From assembly GCA_945863825.1 (NCBI GenBank), contig CAMBBY010000011.1, forward strand, positions 1 through 11,737: a DNA stretch of 11,737 bases, given 5' to 3'. This document shows positions 5,786 through 11,737 of this stretch, piece by piece (positions within the stretch are counted from its first letter, which is position 1; every line of letters starts with the position of its first letter). The DNA comes from an uncultured Prevotella sp. GTDB lineage: Bacteria; Bacteroidota; Bacteroidia; Bacteroidales; Bacteroidaceae. The translations under genes and the position numbers were made by a program. The notes under the pieces were generated by a model, which ran no database searches, had not been told where the DNA came from, and saw nothing but the letters and a program-made list of their open reading frames with translations.

Positions 5786-6079
5786 ATGAAGACGACATCT
5801 GAAATACTAAACCTTTTGAAGTCGTACAAGAGTATCGCTACTTCAAAATATGGATTGACAAAGATTGGCATCTTTGGCTCAGTAGCTCGTGGTGAACAGA
5901 CTGACGAGAGTGATGTTGACGTTTGTTACGAAGGCAAGGCTCCTTCTTTCTTGACATTAGACTTGATACAAACCGACTTGGAAAAGTTGTTTGGAGCCAA
6001 GGTCGATATGGTTAGGGTAAGAGACAGGATGAATCGCTTGCTTAAACAAAGAATCATGAAGGAGGGGATTTATGCCTAA
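5786..6079 (+). CDS. MNT-type nucleotidyltransferase (MntA-like)
   Basis: A 97-residue minimal nucleotidyltransferase (NTP_transf_2 fold). The core is IGIFGSVARGEQTDESDVDV at 27-46: G31-S32 plus D43 and D45, with the third acidic residue in VDMVRV at D74. All three metal-binding positions are therefore present and the enzyme is likely active. Family members such as MntA add AMP to a partner HEPN toxin and act as its antitoxin. No HEPN gene follows here. The downstream DUF4160 gene overlaps by 8 nt, so the two are translationally coupled. This suggests that the MNT protein modifies or restrains a different partner. Confidence 0.85.
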   Translation: MKTTSEILNLLKSYKSIATSKYGLTKIGIFGSVARGEQTDESDVDVCYEGKAPSFLTLDLIQTDLEKLFGAKVDMVRVRDRMNRLLKQRIMKEGIYA

Positions 6080-6362
6080 AGTTCTTCTATACATAACAGC
6101 CAAAATCATTTGGAACTTTCTGTTCTATAACACAGATTTCCATGAGAACAGAGCTCATGTTCATGTAGGTAAGCGAGGAACAGAAGAACTCTGTAAGATT
6201 TGGTTGGAGCCAGAAGTAGAAATGGCAAAACAAGGAGACCTCACTGACAAACAAGTCAAAGAGGTTCTTGATATAGCAAAGAGATACCAAACTAAACTGC
6301 TTTACCAATGGAAGCAATTCAAGGAAGGTAAAACTATAAGAATAATAAAAATAAAAAAGTAA
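6072..6362 (+). CDS. DUF4160 family protein
   Basis: A 96-residue protein of the DUF4160 type (PF13711). The visible signature is the HENRAHVHVGKRG stretch (24-36), equivalent to the PPHFHV-like metal- or nucleotide-like motif of the family, followed by CKIWLEPEVEMAKQGDLTDK and a C-terminal helix (VLDIAKRYQTKLLYQWKQF). DUF4160 genes are commonly paired with DUF2442 genes and predicted to form toxin-antitoxin pairs; activity is unproven. The start overlaps the previous gene by 8 nt and has an AAGGAGG purine run (6059-6065) 6 nt upstream. This is unusual for Bacteroidota, which rarely use Shine-Dalgarno sites, though it also encodes MKEG of the upstream protein. Confidence 0.75.
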   Translation: MPKVLLYITAKIIWNFLFYNTDFHENRAHVHVGKRGTEELCKIWLEPEVEMAKQGDLTDKQVKEVLDIAKRYQTKLLYQWKQFKEGKTIRIIKIKK

Positions 6363-6366
6363 GAAT

Positions 6367-6639
6367 ATGTATCAGAATGAAGGTTATTGGAATGTGAAGC
6401 CTAAAATCAAGGCTGTATCGTTCCCAAAGAGAGGTAAGTTTGAAGTTACCCTGCAAGACGGTCGTTCTATAACGATGCCTATTTCTGCTTTTCCAAGCAT
6501 GAAGAAAGTGCCTGTTAAAGAAAGAAGCAACTGGTATCTAATGGGAGGTGGCTTCACATGGGATTCATGCCCAGAAGTTATCCATATCGAACAAATTTTG
6601 GGTAACTACGCTAACTATTCACATGAGACCAATGCTTAA
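6367..6639 (+). CDS. DUF2442 family protein
   Basis: A 90-residue DUF2442 (PF10387) protein. Diagnostic features are VTLQDGRSITMPISAFPSMK (27-46, the beta-strand plus 'DGR...P...FP' pattern), a conserved Arg-Trp region (ERSNWYL, 52-58), GGGFTWDSCPEVIHIEQIL (60-78) and a short tail. It starts 4 nt after the DUF4160 stop, so it is the third gene of one operon. In DUF4160-DUF2442 pairs the DUF2442 member is usually proposed as the antitoxin; this is not established. The operon has no visible terminator until the structured element at 6776-6970. Confidence 0.8.
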   Translation: MYQNEGYWNVKPKIKAVSFPKRGKFEVTLQDGRSITMPISAFPSMKKVPVKERSNWYLMGGGFTWDSCPEVIHIEQILGNYANYSHETNA

Positions 6640-6775
6640 TCATACTCTCTTAAATATTAGAATATAACAATATAGTCCAATCATTTAAAAGTAGAATAAG
6701 AAACAGACAGAAACAAAGAAACATTGACATAACATATTGAAGTAATCATAATTACGCGTTTACTATTTATTCGGA

Positions 6776-6970
6776 ACATCCTTGAAATTTGGCGATAGAT
6801 AAGATGTTAATCCAATAGAATAAGTTCGTAAATGCCCATGCTATAGCGTGGGCTGAACTTATCTTGGATTAACGGGCCACGCCAAATGCCTAAGGATGTA
6901 GATAAGGGAAGCTCACGCTTCTTTTATGCTCCATCTTTAGGCATTTGTTCGTTTAAAAAGCCCGTTTTTT
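6776..6970 (+). ncRNA. Nested hairpin element ending in a U-run (candidate structured RNA)
   Basis: Two mutually exclusive folds are visible. Fold A is a long hairpin (6776-6899): ACATCCTT/AAGGATGT, ATTTGGCG/CGCCAAAT, GTTAATCCAA/TTGGATTAAC (6806-6815/6864-6873), ATAAGTTC/GAACTTAT, and a GCCCATGC/GCGTGGGC tip. Fold B reuses the 3' arm: CAAATGCCTAAGGATG (6883-6898) with CATCTTTAGGCATTTG (6932-6947, one G-U), capped by GAAGC-TCAC-GCTTC and closed by AACGGGC/GCCCGTT (6871-6877/6960-6966), then TTTTTT (6965-6970). Fold B is a terminator; fold A would block it. It sits in the 373-nt gap after the MNT operon and 43 nt before mod. A transposon-derived palindrome is the main alternative. Confidence 0.6.
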
Positions 6971-7012
6971 CTGACAAGATAGTTCTACGCTCCTTTTTAG
7001 CTATAGCACATT

Positions 7013-7990
7013 ATGCCAACACTTAATTGGATAGGAAAAGACAAAGTGGTGGGGCATCATAATGATGTGTCCTATCATGTATTGGAACATCAATACGGTT
7101 ATTCTGCCGAAAAAGGGCAGACAACAGAACCAACCCATAGTGGCAACATGATTATCCATGGAGATAATCTGTTGGCACTCAAATCTCTCATGCCCATGTA
7201 TGAGGGAAGAATCAAATGCGTCTATATAGACCCTCCTTACAACACAGGTAACGAGAATTGGGTTTATAACGACAATGTTAACGACCCTCATATCAAGAAA
7301 TGGCTTGGAGAAGTAGTGGGCAAAGAAGGAGAAGACTTGAGCCGACACGACAAGTGGCTCTGCATGATGTATCCTCGTCTCGTATTGATGAAGAAGTTAT
7401 TAAGCGAGGATGGTGCTTTAATTATAAGCATTGGATTCCATGAATTCATTTCATTAATAACTATACTTAAAGAGCTCTTCTCTACAAAACAAATCGTTAC
7501 GATAACAGTACAAACATCAGGAGGGAAACCATCTGGAGGTTTCAACTATCAACACGAATATCTAATATTTGTTGTAGATAAAGAGTTCAAACCGTTAATT
7601 ATAGATTTCTGTGGAGGTACTAATCGGCCTCCTTTTGAAGGTATGACACTAAGCACGTTCAATAAAGCAGAGCGTCCAAACCAAACATATCCAATATTTA
7701 TCAATAAAAAGACTGGAAAATTCGAAGGTTGTGGAAAATCTATAAAAGAACTGCAAGATGAAGGCTATGAGCAAGATTATATTGACAAATATGTTTATAA
7801 CTATTCAACAGCTCCTCATGATTGTGTGGCCATTTGGCCAATTACCAGCAAAGGAAAAGAATGCGTATGGAGACTCATACCAAAACGCATTAAACAAGAT
7901 TACGAACTTGGCTATATTAAAATAACACCTAACATTACTGAACTTTCGCATATCAGGAAGTCAAAGGAGTTAAGGAAGTTAAGGAGTTAA
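7013..7990 (+). pseudogene. mod: Type III restriction-modification Mod methyltransferase, truncated
   Basis: A beta-class adenine-N6 DNA methyltransferase of the type III Mod kind. The N-terminus (NMIIHGDNLLALKSLMPMYE, then IKCVYIDPPYNTGN with catalytic DPPY at 73-76) is intact, followed by SRHDKWLCMMYPRLVLMKKL and part of the target-recognition region. In beta-class enzymes the AdoMet-binding FxGxG motif lies near the C-terminus of proteins of about 600 residues. Here the frame ends at residue 325, before that motif. The last residues (SHIRKSKELRKLRS) are encoded by the left arm of a palindromic repeat, so homology ends near 7940. The enzyme should be inactive. No res gene is present. The ATG at 7013 fits the family start. 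Confidence 0.85.
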
Positions 7991-8102
7991 GACGTATGTC
8001 TTGCAGCTTAATAACTACGCCAAAAAGACTATTGTCTTAACTCCTCAGCGACCGTAGGGAGCGATAACTCCTTTAACTTCATTAACTTCTGAACTTGCGA
8101 AA
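7944..8102. repeat. Palindromic dispersed repeat at the mod/heparinase junction
   Basis: The outer arms TTTCGCA...GAAGTCAAAGGAGTT (7944-7971) and AACTCCTTTAACTTC...TGCGAAA (8066-8102) are inverted. The inner arms AGGAGTTAAGAC (7982-7993) and GTCTTAACTCCT (8034-8045) pair perfectly. The sequence is built of AAGGAGTTAAGGAAGTT-type units, resembling the GAAGTTAAGGAGTTAAG-rich repeats often seen after genes in Prevotella-like genomes. It truncates mod on the left and directly follows the heparinase stop on the right. Confidence 0.75.
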
Positions 8103-8108
8103 CTTGAA

Positions 8109-8659
8109 TTAATTAGAAAGGCTAACTTTTCCATTCTCTGAGCAGACGATGCGCTGCTCAGTTCCATTCTTCAGTTTCACGATGATGCCCACGGCACCCT
8201 GCTCGCTTGGCGTAAAGTAATCTACCGATGCGATATCGCCTGGTTCTGTATCAGAACTTGGCTCATATACGCAGACGAAAGGATGATTCCAAGCCTCACC
8301 CTTCTGGCGAGCCACGAAGGTCAATACCGGCTGGTCGATTACCTTATAAGGCTGGTTAGGCATACGTTCGTATTCCAGGTTGGCTTCATATCGAGCACCT
8401 TACCGCTTGGCGCATCCATCACCTTCATCTCCTGTCCCAGGTTGTGATAGAAATAATCGTGGGTCTTGTCGCCCCCTTCCTTCTTTCGGCTGCGGAATAC
8501 ATCGATGTAATAACCGCCCTTATCGCTGGTCTTCACAATGGCGGTAGTACGCTGCTATTCTGCCTGTGTTTCTGGTTCAAGGAAGCTTACAGTAGCATAG
8601 GTCATCTTTCCTTTTGTTTTACTAATAATACGATTGGGAAGGAGGAAATACGTAGCCTT
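8109..8659 (-). pseudogene. Heparinase II/III-like protein, C-terminal remnant
   Basis: Minus-strand pieces read ATYFLLPNRIISKTKGKMTY... SFLEPETQAE, an in-frame TAG (8557-8555), then QRTTAIVKTSDKGGYYIDVF RSRKKEGGDKTHDYFYHNLG, VLDMKPT, and, after a frame break near 8385-8400, NLEYERMPNQPYKVIDQPVL TFVARQKGEAWNHPFVCVYE... KVSLSN. This matches the C-terminal beta-sheet domain of Bacteroidales heparinase II/III (PF07940) polysaccharide lyases. The TAG is one C-to-T change from CAG. At the frame break a longer middle segment seems to be missing as well, since family members have more sequence between LKPT and the PYKV stretch. An in-frame TAA (8662-8660) closes it upstream. The catalytic part is absent. 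Confidence 0.7.
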
Positions 8660-8702
8660 TTATAGAGTTCTTAATTGTGTTAAAAATACTTCTTCTATAA
8701 GG

Positions 8703-9968
8703 TTATTCTGTTAACCACTTCCAGATAGGAATGACTTCTATGGTTATGCCATCTTCCTCGATGATTTCTTCCTCATCGTATGTTATGATGATGGTTTTCC
8801 TGATAGGATAAACCTTGTTTAGGGCGATGAGTGCTGCAACATCCCGCTTTCGGGTATCCATATCTTCAAGACTGAAGGAAGCCTGTATCGCCAGTCCTTC
8901 ATCTGGAACGTAGAAATCCACTTCTATGTTCTGGTTGTAATAATACAGTTTCGGCATCTCATAGTTTCTGTTGTATTTCTTATGCAAGGTGATGGCGCAT
9001 AGATTTTCCAACAAAGGCGACTTTGAGTCAGTAAGAAAGATGCTCAGCAAACCATTATCAGTAAAGTAATGCTTCTTGGCAGTTTCCTTTTCAGCAAATT
9101 TAGAGGCATAGTTGTCTAACGTAAATAAGAGACAAGCCTCTTTGGTGTATCGGATGTAGTCAATCATGGAGGCTGTATTGGTAGAAACGCCGGCACTCTT
9201 TACCATGTTGGCAAGTCTGTTGTAGGCGGTTGGCTGCATGATATTATCGGCAAGCCGCTTGATGGCAAGTCGTAAAGCATGATCATTCTTGATATTGTTT
9301 CTCTGCACCACATCGCCCAACACGATTTTCTCATAGAGTCCATTCAGCCAATGACGTTTGTTCTTATAAAGAAGAAGTTCCGGGAAGCCTCCCCATTTGA
9401 AGTATTCCGAAAAGAGTTGCTGCACTATATTTTTTTGCTTGCCATACTGCCAGTTCTCTTCGAGCGTAACGCCTTTGGCAACCAGATATTCTTTGAAAGA
9501 GAAAGGAAAAACCTTTTCGTCAAAGTAACGGGCTCCCAGAGTTGTGGCGATGTCACGGCTCAGCATCTTGGCATTGGAACCCGTGATGAATACCCTATAT
9601 TTCTGATTGGCAAGACGGCGTGCAAAGTGTTCCCATCCCTCGATATTCTGAATCTCATCGAAGAATAGGATAGGTTTATAGGAGTACATGGTATTGTATG
9701 CCTGCAGAATCAGGTCGAAGTCTTCCACTTTCATTCCGTAGAGGCGTTCATCGTCAAAGTTGATATAGACAAATTCCTTGATGTCGTGCCCTTCGGCAAG
9801 GAATTGTTTGGCACGCTGATAGAGCAGATAAGACTTTCCTGCCTGACGGATACCTACAAGCACATATCTTCCCTGCTCCTCAAAGTCGAAAGGTCTCTGA
9901 TAGAGTTCTATCTCCTGTATTTCGTTTTGTCCCTCCTTGATGAGAGTCTTGAAAACTTCTTTTTGCAT
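8703..9968 (-). CDS. AAA ATPase with DUF4143 domain
   Basis: A 421-residue AAA_14 + DUF4143 ATPase. Walker A is GIRQAGKS at 39-46, Walker B ILFFDEI at 100-106 (D104, E105), and a sensor strand RVFITGSNAKML lies at 125-136. A winged-helix segment (NRLANMVKSAGVSTNTASMIDYI) spans about 250-272. In the C-terminal nuclease-like core the EVDFYV strand (349-354) is kept, but the usual E-x-K is replaced by IQAS (361-364), so metal-dependent cleavage is doubtful. Q-x-(V/A/S) is common in this subfamily. I chose ATG 9968. The frame opens further, to a TTG at 9995, but that codon lies inside the -7 box. It has its own promoter and motif triplet; the function is unknown. Confidence 0.9.
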   Translation of the reverse strand: MQKEVFKTLIKEGQNEIQEIELYQRPFDFEEQGRYVLVGIRQAGKSYLLYQRAKQFLAEGHDIKEFVYINFDDERLYGMKVEDFDLILQAYNTMYSYKPILFFDEIQNIEGWEHFARRLANQKYRVFITGSNAKMLSRDIATTLGARYFDEKVFPFSFKEYLVAKGVTLEENWQYGKQKNIVQQLFSEYFKWGGFPELLLYKNKRHWLNGLYEKIVLGDVVQRNNIKNDHALRLAIKRLADNIMQPTAYNRLANMVKSAGVSTNTASMIDYIRYTKEACLLFTLDNYASKFAEKETAKKHYFTDNGLLSIFLTDSKSPLLENLCAITLHKKYNRNYEMPKLYYYNQNIEVDFYVPDEGLAIQASFSLEDMDTRKRDVAALIALNKVYPIRKTIIITYDEEEIIEEDGITIEVIPIWKWLTE

Positions 9969-9991
9969 GGTTCTATCTATTTGATTACCGT

Positions 9992-10024
9992 GCAAATATA
10001 CGACTTTTATTTTTTGCTACCAAA
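9992..10024 (-). promoter_or_regulatory. Promoter of the second DUF4143 ATPase
   Basis: On the minus strand TTTG (10024-10021), 20 nt, then TATATTTGC (10000-9992), 23 nt before the ATG at 9968. The position rules out the upstream TTG start. Confidence 0.8.
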
Positions 10025-10037
10025 TAAATTACGCCAA

Positions 10038-10095
10038 ATTTGTTTATTGCCAATAAACAAATCTGCTGTTTTTTATTTACTGGCAATAAACAAAT
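10038..10095 (-). promoter_or_regulatory. Motif triplet of the second DUF4143 ATPase (core CAATAAACAAAT)
   Basis: ATTTGTTTATTG (10038-10049) and CAATAAACAAAT (10051-10062) are a perfect 12-bp inverted pair around a single C. A third exact copy lies at 10084-10095. In transcription order the single copy comes first, then the pair, then the -33 box. The single-copy-to-pair offset is 33 bp, close to the 32 bp at 2420-2476. Confidence 0.7.
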
Positions 10096-10120
10096 CCGCT
10101 ACATATATTCCTGCCATGCT

Positions 10121-10210
10121 CTCCAAGCGGTCCCTCGGGGACCACGTGATAGGGAACCGGTGAACATGAGACGAGCAACCGTTGCTCATGAAGCGGGCAA
10201 CAAGTGCCCA
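10121..10210. other. GC-rich block of small hairpins
   Basis: The block contains GGTCCC/GGGGACC (10129-10143), GAGCAAC-C-GTTGCTC inside CATGAG...CTCATG, and GGGCAA...TGCCC. It is clearly richer in G+C than its surroundings and has no open frame that looks coding. It lies between the ATPase operator and a gene remnant, so it may be foreign DNA or a junction scar. I do not recognise the element. Confidence 0.4.
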
Positions 10211-10216
10211 AACTAA

Positions 10217-10417
10217 TATCCACAATTTGGGCAATACATTATCTCTATTCCTACAGGTATTACAAACATAGGAGTATCAGAAAAGGGTGAAAACATTAAT
10301 ACACAATACTACACCGTATCTGGCGTACAGACCAATGACAAAACTAAGGGTGTGTATATCCAGAAGTCAACAGACAATACAGGTAAGGTAATCATCAAAA
10401 AGGTGATAAAAAGATAG
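10217..10417 (+). pseudogene. C-terminal tail of a secreted surface protein
   Basis: The open frame ends GITNIGVSEKGENINTQYYT, VSGVQTNDKTKGVYIQKSTD, NTGKVIIKKVIKR and TAG. 'YYTVSGVQ...KGVYIQ...GKVIIKK' is the usual C-terminal tail of large secreted Prevotella/Bacteroides proteins (pattern YxLxGxxV...KGxYIxxGKKxxxK), including many carbohydrate-active enzymes. Upstream the frame is closed by TAA at 10214, and no start or catalytic region remains. The exact junction lies somewhere between 10215 and about 10250. The terminator at 10483 probably belonged to this gene. Confidence 0.65.
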
Positions 10418-10482
10418 AATTTTAGATACTCTATACATGAAGTAAGCTTCGACCAGCTATGAAGCCTATTTCATCCAATAGC

Positions 10483-10523
10483 GAAGCCGGTTTCATTGAC
10501 AGATGAAGCCGGCTTCATTTTTA
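10483..10523 (+). terminator. Rho-independent terminator
   Basis: GAAGCCGGTTTCAT (10483-10496) pairs with ATGAAGCCGGCTTC (10503-10516) with one G-U, a 6-nt loop, then ATTTTTA. It lies 65 nt after the stop of the secreted-protein remnant. A second nested GCTTCG/CGAAGC pair lies just upstream. Confidence 0.85.
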
Positions 10524-10586
10524 TGTAATTCACGGTCTTTTTTTCTAAAATCATAAAAAGAACACCCATGTTCGCATGAAAAGTAT

Positions 10587-10595
10587 TATCTTTGC
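10587..10595 (+). promoter_or_regulatory. -7 box of the GH43 gene
   Basis: TATCTTTGC, 40 nt before the ATG at 10636. The expected TTTG near 10563 is absent (CACCC), so the promoter may be weak or activator-dependent. Confidence 0.55.
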
Positions 10596-10635
10596 AAAAT
10601 AATTAAACCAACAAAATCAACAAACAACTATAACA

Positions 10636-11275
10636 ATGAGAAATTACTTCAAACTTCCCCTGCTTGCCCTTGCATTAGCAATGCCAAGCACAGGCTTTGC
10701 CAAATCGTTTCCTAAAGAGAAAGACCTACGGATGGGGAAACAATAAGGGACTCGTGCTGATGAAGTCATGGGATCTGATACACTGGACCCACAAGATTGT
10801 CAACATCACCGACCTCTCCCCTAAGTTTGCAGAAATAGGTTGTGCCTGGGCACCGGAAACCATCTACGACCCTATAGCCAAGAAACTCATGATCTATTTC
10901 ACCATGCGCTACAAGAACGAACGAAACCGTCTCTACTATATGTATGTGAACGATGATTTCGGCAAGATAGAGACGGAGCCTCAACTCCTATTCGAATATC
11001 CTATCGAAAACAAGACGGCCATTGACGGCGACATCTGTTATGCACAGGGCAAATACCATCTCTTCTACGTAGCCCACGACGGAACTCCAGGCATCAAGCA
11101 GGCAACCTCTGACTTCGAGCACTTCAAGCAGTTGGGACGTTTCAACGAGGGCGGCGTGATGTTCTCCACCAACTTCACCCAACCGAAGCATGGAGCCGTG
11201 GTTCACCTGACCAAGAAAGAAGCCAAGAAGCTTGCCAAGCAATGGGGACTGGACTACAACAAACTGGCAAAGTAA
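10636..11275 (+). pseudogene. GH43-like glycosidase with internal deletion and frameshift
   Basis: ATG 10636 starts a signal peptide (MRNYFKLPLLALALAMPSTG, then FAKSF) whose frame ends at a TAA in the GGGAAACAATAAGG stretch near 10745. The neighbouring frame carries the family sequence: YGWGNNKGLVLMKSWDLIHW, then VWAP-like CAWAPETIYDPIAKKLMIYF, YVNDDFGKIETEPQLLF, AIDGDICYAQGKYHLFYVAH and a C-terminal tail. This is the middle and end of a GH43-type five-bladed propeller with its acidic IDGD blade. The first blade, which carries the catalytic Asp base, is missing, so the signal peptide appears joined to residue ~100 of the enzyme by a deletion near 10705-10730. An ORF starting at 10697 would lack export and the catalytic base. 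Confidence 0.7.
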
Positions 11276-11486
11276 ATCACTGAGCCCACTTTAAAAAGTG
11301 CCATCAAAACAGAGGTGTACTTCAAAATGCTTACAGTTTAAAACTAAAAAGCATAAGAAGAGCCTTTCTATATGAAAAATTGCATTTATGAGCCTGTTTT
11401 TGGCTTATTTTTGCTGTTTAACTTTCAAATTGATAGTGCTCTGACTTTTTCAAGTAGACTCAATACTGATTATTCAATCATCAAAA

Positions 11487-11520
11487 AAGGCTGCCCCATA
11501 TTTCGGAGGCAGCCTTTATT
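11487..11520. terminator. Bidirectional terminator
   Basis: AAGGCTGCC (11487-11495) pairs with GGCAGCCTT (11508-11516), with A6 before and TTATTTTAT after, so it can serve both the GH43 remnant (+) and the membrane protein (-). The rest of 11276-11590 is AT-rich non-coding DNA. Its only other structure that I see is a short CACTTT-AA-AAAGTG palindrome (11287-11300) just after the GH43 stop. Confidence 0.85.
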
Positions 11521-11590
11521 TTATATTGTATTTTATTGATTGCTTTTTATTATAGCATATTATTTATTGCTATCATAAGCATTATGTTCT

Positions 11591-11737
11591 TCAGGATTTA
11601 GCAGGAACATTTTTCGGTTTCTGAAGCCTCAAGATCATCTGGATAAAACTTGGTATCATGATACAGAGCGAGAAGCCTACGGCATAATATACGGTCTTTT
11701 CATCACCATGGAAGAGGTCGATGAGCTTGCCATCACT
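11591..11737 (-). CDS. Integral membrane protein, C-terminal fragment cut by window end
   Basis: The minus strand encodes SDGKLIDLFHGDEKTVYYAV, then GFSLCIMIPSFIQMILRLQK and PKNVPAKS before TGA at 11593-11591. It shows one transmembrane segment (YYAVGFSLCIMIPSFIQMIL) followed by a basic cytosolic tail, as at the end of a multi-pass transporter. A sugar or oligosaccharide permease would suit the neighbouring GH43 remnant, but nothing here identifies the family. The gene continues beyond the window. Confidence 0.6.
   Translation of the reverse strand, partial: SDGKLIDLFHGDEKTVYYAVGFSLCIMIPSFIQMILRLQKPKNVPAKS

Noticed and set aside
6806..6873. GTTAATC...GATTAAC ends considered as an integron attC site
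   Set aside because: The end motifs are in the opposite order to attC (RYYYAAC...GTTRRRY), and no integrase or cassette array is seen.
8444..8665. 73-residue plus-strand ORF
   Set aside because: It is antisense to the heparinase remnant, whose frame has clear family motifs.
9969..9995. TTG start extending the second DUF4143 ATPase by nine codons
   Set aside because: The TTG lies inside the -7 box TATATTTGC, so it would not be transcribed.
10121..10210. Group II intron or tRNA-like end
   Set aside because: No domain V consensus, no cloverleaf and no reverse transcriptase nearby.

Overview
The window looks like gut Bacteroidota DNA, most likely Prevotella/Segatella (S. copri-like). The main reason is a recurring promoter type, TTG/TTTG - 19-20 nt - TAnnTTTG (usually TATCTTTGC), found in front of at least six genes or gene remnants. 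The gene content agrees: PorT-like outer-membrane barrel, GH97, heparinase II/III and GH43 fragments, a secreted-protein C-terminal tail, and DUF4143/DUF234 ATPases. Genus is inference. Bases 1-45 are not biological. They are the end of an Illumina Nextera i7 adapter with the N701 index, so this is the end of a short-read contig.

Layout. 46-139: start of a truncated AAA-ATPase gene (-). 226-280: a dispersed repeat. 331-366: a strong hairpin. 420-1142: outer-membrane beta-barrel protein (-). 1258-2397: AAA/DUF4143 ATPase (-). 2398-3480: a graveyard with an N-terminal ATPase stub (2703-2822), a C-terminal winged-helix stub (2982-3135) and a 39-aa ORF. 3485-4924: Archaeal_ATPase/DUF234 ATPase (+). 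4917-4973: an 18-codon N-terminal stub of a Fic/DUF4172 protein, colliding with the ATPase 3' end. 5006-5368: GH97 N-terminal stub (-). 5429-5522: 23-bp tandem repeat. 5786-6639: three-gene operon (MNT nucleotidyltransferase, DUF4160, DUF2442) that looks like a toxin-antitoxin-type module. 6776-6970: a highly structured, terminator-ended element. 7013-7990: type III Mod methyltransferase truncated inside a palindromic repeat (7944-8102). 8109-8659: broken heparinase II/III C-terminus (-). 8703-9968: a second AAA/DUF4143 ATPase (-). 10217-10417: C-terminal tail of a secreted protein. 10636-11275: GH43 gene with an internal deletion. 11591-11737: C-terminus of a membrane protein (-).

How it fits together. 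This is an accessory recombination hotspot. Intact ATPase cassettes sit between ends of broken polysaccharide-use, Fic and restriction-modification genes, and the junctions often lie in repeats. The best candidate for something undescribed is a shared regulatory layout. Each ATPase/Fic locus carries its own 10-17 bp motif in three copies (an inverted pair plus a third copy) at its promoter, with a different core sequence per locus. Other candidates are the MNT-DUF4160-DUF2442 operon and the nested-hairpin element after it.
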